A stretch of DNA of 64,000 bases from Marinomonas phaeophyticola (lineage in GTDB: Bacteria; Pseudomonadota; Gammaproteobacteria; Pseudomonadales; Marinomonadaceae): contig NZ_JAPUBN010000021.1 in assembly GCF_026966905.1 (NCBI RefSeq), forward strand, positions 1 to 64,000, written 5' to 3'. The notes beneath the pieces were generated by a model, which saw only the letters and a program-made list of their open reading frames with translations, was not told the origin of the DNA and made no database searches. Position 1 is the stretch's first letter. Each line of letters opens with the position of its first letter. A program made the translations under genes and the position numbers. Shown here piece by piece: positions 47,598-57,939 of this stretch.

Positions 47598-48715
47598 ACG
47601 GCTCCTTGTATTCAAGAGTTATGGCTTTCACTAATGCGAGACTGTGGAAGTTAGCGCACATTGATGTATTGCTAATGGTGTCTCTACTGTTGTTAATTTC
47701 TGGTGGTTTGGTTGTTCTGTATTCTGCCTCAGGTCAGAGAGACGACATGGTTGAAAGGCAAATGTTTCGTCTTGCTTTAGGTTTTTCTGCCTGTATTGCT
47801 TTGGCTCAACTGCCTCCAAAATATATGCGTAGAGCATCACCGGTATTGTTCCTTTTTGCACTGTCTCTGTTGGCCGCCGTATTGTTTTTTGGGGTGGGAG
47901 CGAAAGGAGCTCAACGATGGTTAGAGTTGCCAGGTGGTTTTCGTTTTCAACCATCTGAGCTAATGAAAATTGTTATGCCAATGACTGTCGCATGGTATTT
48001 CTCTGATCGGCATCTGCCTCCAAAATTAAAGCATATATTGATGGTGTTATTTATCATTATGCTGCCCGTTTTAATGATTGCTAAACAGCCTGATTTGGGC
48101 ACCTCTTTATTAGTCGCCGTTTCGGGTATCTTTGTATTATTTTTAGCGGGTCTACAGTGGCGTTATATCATTGGTGCTTTTGCGTTAGCTCCCTTGGCTG
48201 GTTTTAGTTTATGGCAAGTTATGCATTCTTATCAAAAGCAACGAGTATTAACATTCTTGAACCCAGAGAGCGACCCTTTAGGTTCAGGCTGGAACATTAT
48301 TCAGTCAAAAACGGCGATTGGCTCTGGTGGGGTTTATGGTAAAGGGTGGCTGGAAGGGACTCAAGCTCAATTAGATTTTTTACCGGAGAGTCATACTGAT
48401 TTTATTATCGCCGTGCTGGCTGAAGAATTTGGTATGGTTGGTTGTATTACACTATTGGTTGCGTATTTACTTATTATCGCTCGTGGCTTGTATATATCTA
48501 CCATGGCTGAAGATAATTATGCGCGTCTGTTAGCTGGCAGTTTAACATTAACTTTTTTTGTTTATTTGTTTGTTAATATTGGCATGGTTTCAGGGATTCT
48601 TCCTGTAGTTGGTGTGCCTCTTCCACTAATCAGTTATGGTGGAACCTCTATTATTACCATCATGGCGACGTTCGGTATTTTAATGTCTATACAGACTCAC
48701 AAGAAAGCGAGATGA
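47594..48715 (+). CDS. mrdB: RodA, elongasome glycosyltransferase (SEDS)
   Basis: 373 residues, about ten membrane helices. SEDS motifs include PSELMKIVMPM near 119, KQPDLGTSLL near 157, ESHTDFIIAVLAEEFG near 268 and VGVPLPLISYGGTS near 337. It polymerises lipid II glycan strands in complex with PBP2. Four-base overlaps link it to mrdA and mltB. Confidence 0.97.
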   Translation: MNGSLYSRVMAFTNARLWKLAHIDVLLMVSLLLLISGGLVVLYSASGQRDDMVERQMFRLALGFSACIALAQLPPKYMRRASPVLFLFALSLLAAVLFFGVGAKGAQRWLELPGGFRFQPSELMKIVMPMTVAWYFSDRHLPPKLKHILMVLFIIMLPVLMIAKQPDLGTSLLVAVSGIFVLFLAGLQWRYIIGAFALAPLAGFSLWQVMHSYQKQRVLTFLNPESDPLGSGWNIIQSKTAIGSGGVYGKGWLEGTQAQLDFLPESHTDFIIAVLAEEFGMVGCITLLVAYLLIIARGLYISTMAEDNYARLLAGSLTLTFFVYLFVNIGMVSGILPVVGVPLPLISYGGTSIITIMATFGILMSIQTHKKAR

Positions 48716-49788
48716 TAATGAAATTACTATGGACAACATTAGTATGCTTTTTAACCGTCTCTTGTAGCACAGTAGAGAGTAAAAATAATGCGGTGCTACT
48801 TGAAGGCGACGCCTCTTCTAAGCTATTAAATAATGACTTGATTGTGTCAGAGAGTTTTTTGGGAAAGGAGGATGTGAATGCATTTATCACCTACATGGGG
48901 GATAAACATGGTTATGATCAGTCTCTTTTGATCAATGCGTTTAGTCATATAAAGCCTAGGCAACAGGTCATTCACAAGTCGAATAATCAACCTGAAGTGA
49001 TTACTCCGTATTACGAATATAAAAAACGCTTTGTAGAAAGGTCTCGAGTTGACTCAGGAAAAACGTTTTTAAAACTTAATAAACAGTGGTTAGATAAAGC
49101 GGAGCGAGACTTTGGTGTGCCTGCCGAAATCATTGTAGCCATTGCGGGTGTCGAAACCTATTATGGGCGAATTACTGGGAGCCGAGATGTATTCACCTCA
49201 CTATCAACATTAGCGTTTGATTACCCAAGGCGTGGTGATTACTTTCGAAGTGAATTAGAAGCCTATCTATTGCTATCGAGAGAAAAAGGTTGGCCAATTG
49301 AAACGATAAAAGGATCTTATAGCGGGGCTCTTGGTATGGCGCAATTTATGCCTTCTAATTACCGTAAGCTAGCAATTGATTTTGACGGTGATGGTGAGGT
49401 AGACCTTTGGAAATCTTCCGCGGATGCAATCGGAAGTATCGCCAATTATTTAAAGGCAAATGGTTGGCAAGCAAATGGACCTATTCTTGACTTTGTGACT
49501 GTAGATAAAGCGCAACAACAGAGCCAGGAGATTAAATCCTGGTCGAATAAGCAAAGAAAGCCTTTTAATTACCCGTCAACTTGGAAAGCGTTGGGTGTGG
49601 ATGTTTCTGCTTCCTTTCCGAAAATTAAATCTGGATTGATTCGATTGCAATCAGGACCTGAGGAAATTGATTATTGGTTGGCGTATAATAATTTTTTCGC
49701 CTTGATGAGTTACAACCCTAGTAGGCGTTACACAATGGCGGTAATTGAACTATCTAAATTGATTCATGACACTAATGGGGTTAAATGA
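48712..49788 (+). CDS. mltB: Membrane-bound lytic murein transglycosylase B
   Basis: 358 residues. An N-terminal lipoprotein signal ends in the lipobox LTVSC (Cys near 18). The GH103 domain shows the catalytic Glu in IAGVETYYGRITG near 145, YSGALGMAQFMPSNYR near 203 and AIDFDGDGEVDLW near 220. It cleaves peptidoglycan glycan strands, leaving 1,6-anhydro ends. The start at 48712 overlaps mrdB; a second ATG two codons on (48718) is as likely. Confidence 0.95.
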   Translation: MIMKLLWTTLVCFLTVSCSTVESKNNAVLLEGDASSKLLNNDLIVSESFLGKEDVNAFITYMGDKHGYDQSLLINAFSHIKPRQQVIHKSNNQPEVITPYYEYKKRFVERSRVDSGKTFLKLNKQWLDKAERDFGVPAEIIVAIAGVETYYGRITGSRDVFTSLSTLAFDYPRRGDYFRSELEAYLLLSREKGWPIETIKGSYSGALGMAQFMPSNYRKLAIDFDGDGEVDLWKSSADAIGSIANYLKANGWQANGPILDFVTVDKAQQQSQEIKSWSNKQRKPFNYPSTWKALGVDVSASFPKIKSGLIRLQSGPEEIDYWLAYNNFFALMSYNPSRRYTMAVIELSKLIHDTNGVK

Positions 49789-50684
49789 AACGTCTTATAA
49801 GTGGTGCTCTAGCGGTTTTATTGTCGGCTTGTACTAGTACTGAGCATATTAATAATTCTTCTACAAAAACAGTGGCTGATTACGAAAAAGCATCGGGCGG
49901 GGGGCGTTATTCTATATTGCAAGACCACGCACCTACAGGCGATGTTAAAGTGGATCATTTGCCTGACTTAGTTCCTGTATGGGAACCAAAAAGCAGGGGA
50001 GGGAACAAATCCAGTTATAAGGTTTGGGGGAAAACCTATAGGGTAATGAACTCCGCAAAAGGTTACACTGCCATTGGTACTGCTTCATGGTATGGTAATA
50101 AGTTTCATGGGCATAAAACGTCTAATGGCGAAACCTATGATATGTATAGTTTCTCTGCTGCACACAAAAGTCTGCCTTTACCGACCTACTTGAAAGTCAC
50201 TAACTTGGATAATAATAAAAGTGTCATTGTGCGTGTGAATGATCGTGGACCTTTCCATGGCAATCGATTAATTGATTTGTCTTATGCTGCTGCCGCACGG
50301 CTTGATTATCATAAAAAAGGCTTAGCTCGAGTCAAAATTGAAGCCATTACGCCGGCGAAAGGTGAAACTTATGCTCCACCAAGGGTTGCCACAAAAGTAC
50401 CCGTTGCCTTAGAAAGTAACGATAATCTCAGTGTCAATACCGCGGTTGGTTTTACTCATCTCCAATTAGGTGCGTTTAGTTCTTCTGTTTCAGCGAACAA
50501 TTTAAAGGCCAAATTGATCCAAAAGTTTGATACTCAAATTAAAGTTAGTGTAAAGAAGCAGAGAGATAACCTTTATAAAGTGATAGTTGGCCCATATAAT
50601 TCCTTAAACGACCTCGATTTATGGAGCGGCAGGATTGAAGCGGCTGGATTTTCTAGGCCAATTAGAATTGCCTTTTTGCCTTAG
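49785..50684 (+). CDS. rlpA: Septal-ring lytic transglycosylase RlpA
   Basis: 299 residues. Lipobox LLSAC near 16; double-psi beta-barrel with GTASWYGNKFHGHKTSNGE near 105 and VRVNDRGPFHGNRLIDLS near 155; C-terminal SPOR domain (about 225-299) that binds denuded glycan. Cleaves naked glycan strands at the septum. Overlaps mltB by 4 bases. Confidence 0.95.
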   Translation: MKRLISGALAVLLSACTSTEHINNSSTKTVADYEKASGGGRYSILQDHAPTGDVKVDHLPDLVPVWEPKSRGGNKSSYKVWGKTYRVMNSAKGYTAIGTASWYGNKFHGHKTSNGETYDMYSFSAAHKSLPLPTYLKVTNLDNNKSVIVRVNDRGPFHGNRLIDLSYAAAARLDYHKKGLARVKIEAITPAKGETYAPPRVATKVPVALESNDNLSVNTAVGFTHLQLGAFSSSVSANNLKAKLIQKFDTQIKVSVKKQRDNLYKVIVGPYNSLNDLDLWSGRIEAAGFSRPIRIAFLP

Positions 50685-50762
50685 ATTAAGGATTAAGCTA
50701 GAGATTGCGTTCTCCCTTTAGTATCATTCACTCTCATTTTCATTAAAAGATTTAAGTTGGTT

Positions 50763-51911
50763 ATGAAAAATCTAATTTTACTTTTTACCACATTGTTGGG
50801 CTTTTGCTCTTTAACGGTTACTGCTGCGCCTTCCCTGATTCCGGCCCCTCCGCAATTATCTGCGAGTAGTTATATTCTAATGGATGCTTATACTGGAGAT
50901 GTGTTGGTTGAAAACAATTCACATCAAGAACTACCACCAGCAAGCCTAACAAAATTGTTAACAGCCTATATTGTTGAATATGAGCTGGCTCGAGGCAATG
51001 TTTCTCTTGATGATAAAGTGAGTATTAGCGAAAAAGCATGGAGAATGGAAGGTTCTCGTATGTTTATTCGTGAAGGGACCCAAGTATCTTTAGAAGATTT
51101 GATGAGGGGTATTGTCATCCAGTCGGGTAATGATGCCAGTGTTGCGGTGGCAGAGCATGTCGCGGGTAGTGAATCGGCGTTTGCGGATCTGATGAACCAG
51201 CATGCGCAAATTCTTGGTATGAAAAACAGTCATTTTGTGAACTCGACTGGTTTCCCTGCGGATGGTCATGTCTCAAGCGCCTTTGATTTAGCCTTACTTT
51301 CAAGAGCTAAAATCATTCAGTTTCCTGATAATTACCCAATGTACTCAGAAAAATATTTTACTTATAACGGTATTAAACAGCCTAACCGTAATAAATTACT
51401 TTGGAGAGACTCTACTGTTGATGGCTTAAAAACAGGTCATACAGATGAGGCGGGTTATTGTTTAGCCGCTTCAGCGGTGCGTAATGGTACTCGCTTGATT
51501 ACCGTTGTAATGGGGACAAGCAGCGATGAAGCCAGAGCCGCAGAAACACAAAAATTATTGAATTATGGTTTTCGGTATTTTGAAACTCGTAAGCTATATA
51601 GCCGTGGACAAGTGGTAAATGAAGCCAAAGTTTGGGGTGGTGAAAATGAATCGGTTAAAATCGGTTTTGCTGAAGATGTGCTGGTTACGATACCTCGTCA
51701 GCAAACAGATGCGCTTCCTGCAACATTAGATTTACAGCCTGTCATTGAAGCACCAATTGCTGTTGGTGACGTGTTAGGTAAAATTGTTGTTGGAACAGAA
51801 GGCAATGTTTTGCTTGAAAGAGATGTAGTTGCTTTAGAAGCCATTGAAGAAGGTGGGTTATTTAAGCGCTTGTTAGATAAAGTGAAGCTCTTTTTTATGA
51901 ACTTGTTTTAG
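50763..51911 (+). CDS. dacA: D-alanyl-D-alanine carboxypeptidase (PBP5/6 type)
   Basis: 382 residues from the ATG at 50763. A signal peptide (MKNLILLFTTLLGFCSLTVTA) precedes the S11 domain with SxxK in PPASLTKLLTAY near 60, SGN in IQSGNDASVA near 119 and KTG in DGLKTGHTDEAG near 221. The PBP5 C-terminal beta domain ends in an amphipathic membrane anchor (GLFKRLLDKVKLFFMN). Trims pentapeptides in the periplasm. Confidence 0.96.
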   Translation: MKNLILLFTTLLGFCSLTVTAAPSLIPAPPQLSASSYILMDAYTGDVLVENNSHQELPPASLTKLLTAYIVEYELARGNVSLDDKVSISEKAWRMEGSRMFIREGTQVSLEDLMRGIVIQSGNDASVAVAEHVAGSESAFADLMNQHAQILGMKNSHFVNSTGFPADGHVSSAFDLALLSRAKIIQFPDNYPMYSEKYFTYNGIKQPNRNKLLWRDSTVDGLKTGHTDEAGYCLAASAVRNGTRLITVVMGTSSDEARAAETQKLLNYGFRYFETRKLYSRGQVVNEAKVWGGENESVKIGFAEDVLVTIPRQQTDALPATLDLQPVIEAPIAVGDVLGKIVVGTEGNVLLERDVVALEAIEEGGLFKRLLDKVKLFFMNLF

Positions 51912-51948
51912 TAACAAGATATTTGAATTCTTTAATACAGTAGGCATT

Positions 51949-52257
51949 ATGGCATTAGTTACTAAGAATGGTGACCTTACGACTAGAGAGTCTAAGGACG
52001 CCCCGAAAATTGTTTTTCCATGTGAAAACTATATGGTCAAAGTGGTTGCGCTTGAAGATGAGCTGATTTTCATAACGGTTTTGGATGTGGTCAAAAAGCA
52101 TGCGCCAGAAGTAGATGATAAAAATGTTGGCTCAAACCGTTCAAGTAAAGGTAAATTCATTAGTTTTACCTTTCGAATCTTGGCTACTCACGAAGCCCAG
52201 CTGGCCGAATTGCATAAAGATTTAATGGCGATTACTAATGTTAAGATGGTTATGTGA
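51949..52257 (+). CDS. ybeD: YbeD/DUF493 family protein
   Basis: 102 residues, an ACT-like ferredoxin-fold protein with [15 protein letters not shown] near 20 and [14 protein letters not shown] near 63. Molecular role unknown; nearly always beside dacA and lipB. A proposed link to lipoate metabolism rests on that context only. The N-terminus is slightly longer than in E. coli. Confidence 0.93.
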   Translation: MALVTKNGDLTTRESKDAPKIVFPCENYMVKVVALEDELIFITVLDVVKKHAPEVDDKNVGSNRSSKGKFISFTFRILATHEAQLAELHKDLMAITNVKMVM

Positions 52258-52901
52258 TGAATGCAGAATTAATATGCCGTGACCTAGGCTTAGTTGACTA
52301 TCAAGAGTCTTGGGAAAGAATGAAAGCATTCACTCAAAATCGTGACTCTCAACAGGCTGATGAGATTTGGTTACTGCAACACCCTTGTGTCTTTACTCAG
52401 GGACAAGCAGGAAAAGCCGAGCACCTGCTTGCTCCTGGAGATATTCCTGTTATTCCTGTCGATAGAGGGGGGCAAGTTACCTATCATGGCCCTGGGCAAT
52501 TAATTGCTTATGTCTTAATTGATTTGAAACGTTCCAAACTTGGGGTTAGAGAGCTGGTTACTGTATTAGAAAATACGGTGATTCAAACGCTGAGAGAAAA
52601 TGATATTGAGTCTTATGCTAAAGCAGATGCTCCCGGTGTTTATGTAGAGGAAAAGAAAGTATCTTCTCTTGGTTTAAGGGTGAGAAGAGGTTGTTCTTTT
52701 CATGGCTTGGCATTGAATGTGGATATGGATTTATCTCCATTTAACCGTATAAACCCTTGTGGTTATCAGGGGTTAGAAATGATTGATATGGTGCGTTTAA
52801 ACCCGAACGTCACATATCAAGAAGTTGTTGTTCAGTTGGCAAATCAGTTATCTGAATTACTTGGGCACGAACATCCGACTATCCAACAAGGGTGGAATTA
52901 A
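52257..52901 (+). CDS. lipB: Octanoyl-ACP:protein octanoyltransferase
   Basis: 214 residues from the ATG at 52257; a GTG one codon upstream is also in frame. Motifs [18 protein letters not shown] near 69, [17 protein letters not shown] near 134 with the acyl-lysine Lys, and NPCGYQG with the active Cys near 168. First step of lipoate synthesis. Its start overlaps the ybeD stop. Confidence 0.96.
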   Translation: MNAELICRDLGLVDYQESWERMKAFTQNRDSQQADEIWLLQHPCVFTQGQAGKAEHLLAPGDIPVIPVDRGGQVTYHGPGQLIAYVLIDLKRSKLGVRELVTVLENTVIQTLRENDIESYAKADAPGVYVEEKKVSSLGLRVRRGCSFHGLALNVDMDLSPFNRINPCGYQGLEMIDMVRLNPNVTYQEVVVQLANQLSELLGHEHPTIQQGWN

Positions 52902-52902
52902 C

Positions 52903-53862
52903 ATGACAGCAGAAGTAAAACGCGTCGTCAAAGGAGAAAAACTCCGTGGCGCTGAGAAAATGGCCCGTATCCCAGTAAAGGTGATTCCGACAGAAGAGAT
53001 TCCTCGTAAACCAGATTGGTTGCGTGTAAGAATGCCGTCTTCTCCGGAAATCGCACGTATTAAAAAAACATTGCGTGAACATAAACTTGCCTCAGTCTGT
53101 GAAGAAGCTAATTGCCCAAATTTAGGTGAATGTTTTAGTAATGGTACAGCGACATTTATGATTATGGGGGATATTTGTACTCGACGCTGTCCTTTCTGTG
53201 ATGTTGCTCATGGTAGGCCGAATGCTTTGAGCCAAGATGAACCAAAAGAATTGGCTGCCGCGATTCGTGATATGAAGCTTAAGTATGTTGTGATTACTTC
53301 TGTAGATCGTGATGACTTACGTGATGGTGGTGCACAACACTTTGTTGATTGTATTACGGAAACGCGTAAAGCCAGCCCATCAATTGAAATTGAAACACTG
53401 GTACCAGACTTTCGTGGACGTATGGAAGTAGCAATAGACACGTTACAAATTGCCCCACCAGATGTGTTTAACCATAACTTAGAGTCAATACCACGTTTGT
53501 ACCGTCAAGTACGCCCGGGTTCTGACTATCAATGGTCCCTCGATTTACTTAAGAACTTTAAAGACCGCTGTCCTGATGTCCCTACAAAATCTGGACTTAT
53601 GGTTGGTATGGGAGAAGAGTTCGAAGAAATCGTTGAAGTCATGAAAGACTTACGTGCTCATGGCGTTGAAATGTTAACCATAGGTCAATATTTGCAACCA
53701 TCAAAGCATCATTTTCCAATGGCTCGTTTTGTACCACCGTCTGAATTTGAGCGTTATGAGGAAGTGGCAAAAGAACTGGGTTTTAAACATGCGGCATGTG
53801 GTCCATTAGTAAGATCTTCGTATCATGCTGATAAGCAAGCCCATGGTGAACGAGTTTCTTAG
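52903..53862 (+). CDS. lipA: Lipoyl synthase
   Basis: 319 residues from the ATG at 52903 (GGTGG ahead); the frame is open 26 codons further upstream, inside lipB, without similarity. The auxiliary cluster motif [12 protein letters not shown] is near 65 and the radical SAM motif CTRRCPFC near 91. The C-terminal RSSY serine ligand is near 305. It inserts two sulfurs into octanoyl groups on lipoyl domains. A terminator follows. Confidence 0.97.
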   Translation: MTAEVKRVVKGEKLRGAEKMARIPVKVIPTEEIPRKPDWLRVRMPSSPEIARIKKTLREHKLASVCEEANCPNLGECFSNGTATFMIMGDICTRRCPFCDVAHGRPNALSQDEPKELAAAIRDMKLKYVVITSVDRDDLRDGGAQHFVDCITETRKASPSIEIETLVPDFRGRMEVAIDTLQIAPPDVFNHNLESIPRLYRQVRPGSDYQWSLDLLKNFKDRCPDVPTKSGLMVGMGEEFEEIVEVMKDLRAHGVEMLTIGQYLQPSKHHFPMARFVPPSEFERYEEVAKELGFKHAACGPLVRSSYHADKQAHGERVS

Positions 53863-53892
53863 ATTATTGTCTTTTTTTGTAGAACATAAAAT

Positions 53893-53928
53893 GGGAAAGC
53901 GTGTATAAACGCTTTCCCTAATTTTTTT
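53893..53928 (+). terminator. Rho-independent terminator after lipA
   Basis: GGGAAAGCGT (53893-53902), loop GTATAA, ACGCTTTCCC (53909-53918), then TAATTTTTTT. Confidence 0.92.
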
Positions 53929-54006
53929 ATAGGCTTGGTGATGCTATTTTTTCATAATGACATTGTACTATGATGATTAAGCCTACAGTATTTGGAGATA
54001 AACGAA

Positions 54007-54858
54007 ATGACAGATAAAAGAGTGTTAGCTGAAACATTGCATGCTGGTTACGGACAGAATTTTGAAGTGGATCAAGTTTTTTTTGAATTAGATACAGACC
54101 ATCAGCATCTTGTCATTTTTGAAAATCAGCAATTTGGCCGTATTATGGCGTTAGATGGTGTTATACAAACTACGGAACGAGATGAATTTGTTTATCATGA
54201 AATGATGGCTCATGTTCCTATGTTCGCACATGGTAATGCGAAAAAGGTTCTTATTATTGGCGGTGGTGATGGTGGTATGTTACGTGAAGTTCTACGTCAT
54301 GAAGGCGTTGAACAAGTTACGCAAGTTGAAATAGATCAAGCTGTTATTGATATGTGTACAAAATATTTGCCAAATCATTCTGCAGGAGCATACGATCATC
54401 CTAAAGCAAAAGTTGTCATTGCGGATGGTGTGAACTATGTTAATGAGACGAACGAAAAGTATGACGTTATTATTTCTGATTGTACCGACCCTATAGGCCC
54501 GGGTGAAGTGTTATTCAGTTCTCGCTTTTATGAAGGCTGTAAACGTTGTTTAAATGAAGGTGGAGTATTTGTTGCTCAAAATGGTGTGAGTTTTATGCAG
54601 TTGCATGAAGTCACAACAACGGCTCAGCGTTTACAACCTTATTTCAATGATGTGCATTTTTATTCCGCCGCGGTACCTACTTATGTCGGTGGTATTATGA
54701 CGTTTGCTTGGGCAACAGATAACAAGGCCTTGCGTCAGTTAACCGCTGAAGAATTAAGAGCTCGTTTTGATGTCTCTGGAATAAAAACCCGTTTTTACAC
54801 GCCAGAATTACATCAAGCGGCTTTCTCTTTGCCGCAATACGTATTGGATGCTTTTTAA
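54007..54858 (+). CDS. speE: Spermidine synthase
   Basis: 283 residues from the ATG at 54007, with GGAG 8 bases upstream. Conserved [18 protein letters not shown] near 50, [18 protein letters not shown] near 79 (decarboxylated-SAM site) and [14 protein letters not shown] near 156. Transfers an aminopropyl group from decarboxylated SAM to putrescine. The partner speD is not in the window. Followed by a terminator, then speA. Confidence 0.96.
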   Translation: MTDKRVLAETLHAGYGQNFEVDQVFFELDTDHQHLVIFENQQFGRIMALDGVIQTTERDEFVYHEMMAHVPMFAHGNAKKVLIIGGGDGGMLREVLRHEGVEQVTQVEIDQAVIDMCTKYLPNHSAGAYDHPKAKVVIADGVNYVNETNEKYDVIISDCTDPIGPGEVLFSSRFYEGCKRCLNEGGVFVAQNGVSFMQLHEVTTTAQRLQPYFNDVHFYSAAVPTYVGGIMTFAWATDNKALRQLTAEELRARFDVSGIKTRFYTPELHQAAFSLPQYVLDAF

Positions 54859-54892
54859 ATTAAGCGTTAAATACATTTAGATTTATTTATAC

Positions 54893-54930
54893 ACCCCTAG
54901 TCTTTGAGTTTAAGATTAGGGGTTTTTTAT
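54893..54930 (+). terminator. Rho-independent terminator after speE
   Basis: ACCCCTAGTCTT (54893-54904) pairs with AAGATTAGGGGT (54912-54923), one G-T, followed by six T. Confidence 0.9.
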
Positions 54931-54979
54931 CATTTAGAGATAGCGAGCCATCGTAGTCTTTTTGTTTAAAGGTACCCAT

Positions 54980-56875
54980 ATGTCAAAGTGGTCAGTAAAA
55001 GATTCCATTGATTTGTACAATGTCGATCATTGGAGCGCCGGTTTTTTTTCAATCAATGATAAGGGGCGAGCCGTTGCTCTACCGGATAGAGAAAGAAATA
55101 TTGACCTAACAGAGATTGCTAAAGCCTTAAAAGAGCAAAATATACCTTTGCCGACCTTGGTGCGTTTTCCTAATATATTACATTCAAGAATTGAAAAAAT
55201 AACCGGTTCTTTTCAGGATGCAATTCAGCATTATAAGTATCAAGGTGACTATTCGATTGTTTACCCTATTAAGGTGAATCAACAGCGGCGTGTGGTAGAA
55301 GAAATTACTGGATGCCAGCCCGAGAACCCCCAAGCGGTTGGTTTAGAAGCCGGCAGTAAGCCTGAGTTGATGGCCGTATTGGCAATGCACCAAAGTCAAA
55401 GCGGTATTATTGTCTGCAATGGCTATAAAGACAGAGAATTTATTAATCTTGCTCTAATGGCTGAGAAAATGGGTCATAAAGTTTTTTTAGTGGTTGAAAA
55501 ATTGCATGAGCTTGATTGGATTTTAGAAGAAGCGGAGAAGATTAATGTTAAGCCAAGAATCGGTATTCGCATTCGCTTGGCTTCAACCTGTTCAACACAT
55601 TGGGGGAATAGTGGCGGTGAGAAGTCAAAATTTGGCCTAACGACATCACAATTAATGAGAGCCATTGATAGGTTACGTGAACTCGATATTATCGAGTACT
55701 TAGAGTTAATTCATTTCCATTTGGGTTCACAGATTACCCGTATCCGAGATATCCAAAACAGCTTGAAAGAATGTGCTCGTTATTATTCTGAATTACATCA
55801 AATGGGCGTGCCTATAAAGTGGGTGGATGTTGGTGGTGGTTTAGGTGTTGATTATGAAGGTACTCGCTCACAAAGTGCGTATTCAGCCAACTATAGTATC
55901 AGTGAATATGCTAATAACGTTGTGTTTGCATTCCACAATATTTGTGAGCAGCATGATTTACCCCACCCAAATTTAATTTCTGAATCTGGTCGAGCCGTCA
56001 CGGCTCATCATGCCATGATGATTGCCAATGTATTTTCTTCTGGTGCTGAATTGTTAACTGTGAGTCAGCCTCAGGATGACAGTGAACTGGAAATTCTACG
56101 TCTTTGGGATGCTTTAAAAGTATTGGAGTCAGGCGGCAAGGATAAGCGTTCACTGGTAGAACTTTACCATGATTTATCGGATGATTTTAATGATGCTTTG
56201 TCCTTGTATACCCATGGCCAGCTAAACTTAGAGCAAAGAGCATTAGCAGAAAATCTATTTTTAGCGTCTTGTCGATTATTGCTTCCACGATTGGATAATC
56301 GTAATAGAGGGCATAGGGCCGTCATCGATGAACTTAATGAACGCCTTGCTGAAAAATTATTTGTCAATTTATCCGTTTTTCAATCCATGCCTGATGCTTG
56401 GGGTATTGATCAAGTATTTCCTGTTATCCCATTACAAGGGTTGGATCAAGAGCCTTCATTTCGAGGGAAGATTCAAGATGTAACCTGCGATTCCGATGGG
56501 TGTTTGTATCGTTATGTTGACGGTCAAGGGTTAGAAAGTTCATTGCCATTGCCTCCCCCACCACCAAAGGAAGAAGATTACTTGATGGGCTTTTTCTTAG
56601 TGGGTGCTTATCAAGAAACCTTGGGAGATCTGCACAATTTGTTTGGTGACACTAGTTCTGTAGATGTTTATCTGGAAGAGGATGGCTTTAAAATTGATCA
56701 TGTCTTAATGGGAGACAGTGTTCAAGATGTGCTGCGCTATGTCAGTTATAACGATAATGAGCTCTTAAAACGTTATACGGAAAAAATTTCCTCAAGCAAA
56801 CTTGATGAAATCGATCAAGAGCAATTCTTAGCCACTTGTAAGAAAGTATTAAAAGGCTATACCTACTTAATTTAA
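54980..56875 (+). CDS. speA: Biosynthetic arginine decarboxylase
   Basis: 631 residues from the ATG at 54980 (MSKWSVKDSIDLYNVDHW), with AAAGG upstream. The PLP lysine is in VYPIKVNQQRRVV near 97, HFHLGSQ near 250 and WVDVGGGLGVDYEG near 284; the second-domain active Cys is in TCDSDGCLYRYVDG-like sequence (here VTCDSDGCLYRYV near 512). Converts arginine to agmatine in the cytosol. Followed after 17 bases by aguA and aguB. Confidence 0.96.
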   Translation: MSKWSVKDSIDLYNVDHWSAGFFSINDKGRAVALPDRERNIDLTEIAKALKEQNIPLPTLVRFPNILHSRIEKITGSFQDAIQHYKYQGDYSIVYPIKVNQQRRVVEEITGCQPENPQAVGLEAGSKPELMAVLAMHQSQSGIIVCNGYKDREFINLALMAEKMGHKVFLVVEKLHELDWILEEAEKINVKPRIGIRIRLASTCSTHWGNSGGEKSKFGLTTSQLMRAIDRLRELDIIEYLELIHFHLGSQITRIRDIQNSLKECARYYSELHQMGVPIKWVDVGGGLGVDYEGTRSQSAYSANYSISEYANNVVFAFHNICEQHDLPHPNLISESGRAVTAHHAMMIANVFSSGAELLTVSQPQDDSELEILRLWDALKVLESGGKDKRSLVELYHDLSDDFNDALSLYTHGQLNLEQRALAENLFLASCRLLLPRLDNRNRGHRAVIDELNERLAEKLFVNLSVFQSMPDAWGIDQVFPVIPLQGLDQEPSFRGKIQDVTCDSDGCLYRYVDGQGLESSLPLPPPPPKEEDYLMGFFLVGAYQETLGDLHNLFGDTSSVDVYLEEDGFKIDHVLMGDSVQDVLRYVSYNDNELLKRYTEKISSSKLDEIDQEQFLATCKKVLKGYTYLI

Positions 56876-56892
56876 TTAGCGATGGTGTTGTT

Positions 56893-57936
56893 ATGAATGC
56901 TGTTAGAATGCCTGCGGAATGGGAAAAACACACAAGAACGTGGGTAATTTGGCCTTGCCGAACTGAAATTTGGGAAGGGCAAGAAGAACTTGCAAAGCAA
57001 AGTTATGAAAAGGTTATTAGGGCAATTGCTCAATATGAATCGGTAACCGTGATTGTTAATCCTGAGCTTTTTGAGGAGGTATCTCAAAGACTGGCGGATA
57101 TCCATTCAACGGTTACCTTTTTTATTAAAGGTGTCGATGACTCTTGGGCTAGAGATGTGTTGCCTTTCTTTGCCGTGACGAAAGACAATAAATTACATGC
57201 TATCAATTGGGCATTTAATGCGTGGGGAGAGAAGTTTTCTCCATACACAAAGGATCAAGAGATTGGAGACCATCTTATACGCGCTTTAGATGATTCAGAG
57301 GAACTGGCTTCATTTGAATCTATTTCGATGATTTTAGAAGGCGGAAGTGTGCATTTCGATGGAGAAGGTACATTACTAACCACTAAACAGTGCTTATTGA
57401 ATGCAAATCGTAACCCAGATCTATCTCAAAATGAAATAGAAAATAATCTGAAGCATTACTTTGGCATCAGTAAAGTGATCTGGCTGGAAGAAGGTATATT
57501 CGGAGATGTAGATACGGATGGTCATGTTGATGTGATTGCCGCCTTCGTCAAACCCGGTACGGTTATTACCATGTCTACAGAAGATACAGAGCATCCAAAC
57601 TACTCTATCTATATGAAAAACAAAGCGGTCTTAGAGCAGTCCGTTGATGCTAAAGGTCGTTCATTTAATATCATTGAAATTCCACAGCCCGCACCACAGA
57701 TGTGGAATGAGCAACCTTTGCCTTTGTCTTATATTAACTTTTATATTGTTAATGGCGCTGTGATTGTCCCTATTTTCAATGATCCTAACGATGACATTGC
57801 TTTGGCTATTTTTGAGCAAGTATTTCCTGAACATAATGTGATTCCCGTATTTGCTTTACCTATTTTTAGAGGGGGTGGTGGTATTCATTGTATTACAATG
57901 CAACAGCCTGCTTTACGTGAAAATTTGGAGGAATAA
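56893..57936 (+). CDS. aguA: Agmatine deiminase
   Basis: 347 residues of the guanidino-modifying family. RMPAEWEKHTRTWVIWP near 5, DDSWARDVLPFF near 80, EGGSVHFDGEG near 149, GHVDVIAAFV near 215, and the nucleophilic Cys333 in FRGGGGIHCITMQQP. Hydrolyses agmatine to N-carbamoylputrescine and ammonia. Lies 17 bases after speA and 3 before aguB. Confidence 0.96.
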   Translation: MNAVRMPAEWEKHTRTWVIWPCRTEIWEGQEELAKQSYEKVIRAIAQYESVTVIVNPELFEEVSQRLADIHSTVTFFIKGVDDSWARDVLPFFAVTKDNKLHAINWAFNAWGEKFSPYTKDQEIGDHLIRALDDSEELASFESISMILEGGSVHFDGEGTLLTTKQCLLNANRNPDLSQNEIENNLKHYFGISKVIWLEEGIFGDVDTDGHVDVIAAFVKPGTVITMSTEDTEHPNYSIYMKNKAVLEQSVDAKGRSFNIIEIPQPAPQMWNEQPLPLSYINFYIVNGAVIVPIFNDPNDDIALAIFEQVFPEHNVIPVFALPIFRGGGGIHCITMQQPALRENLEE

Positions 57937-57939
57937 AGA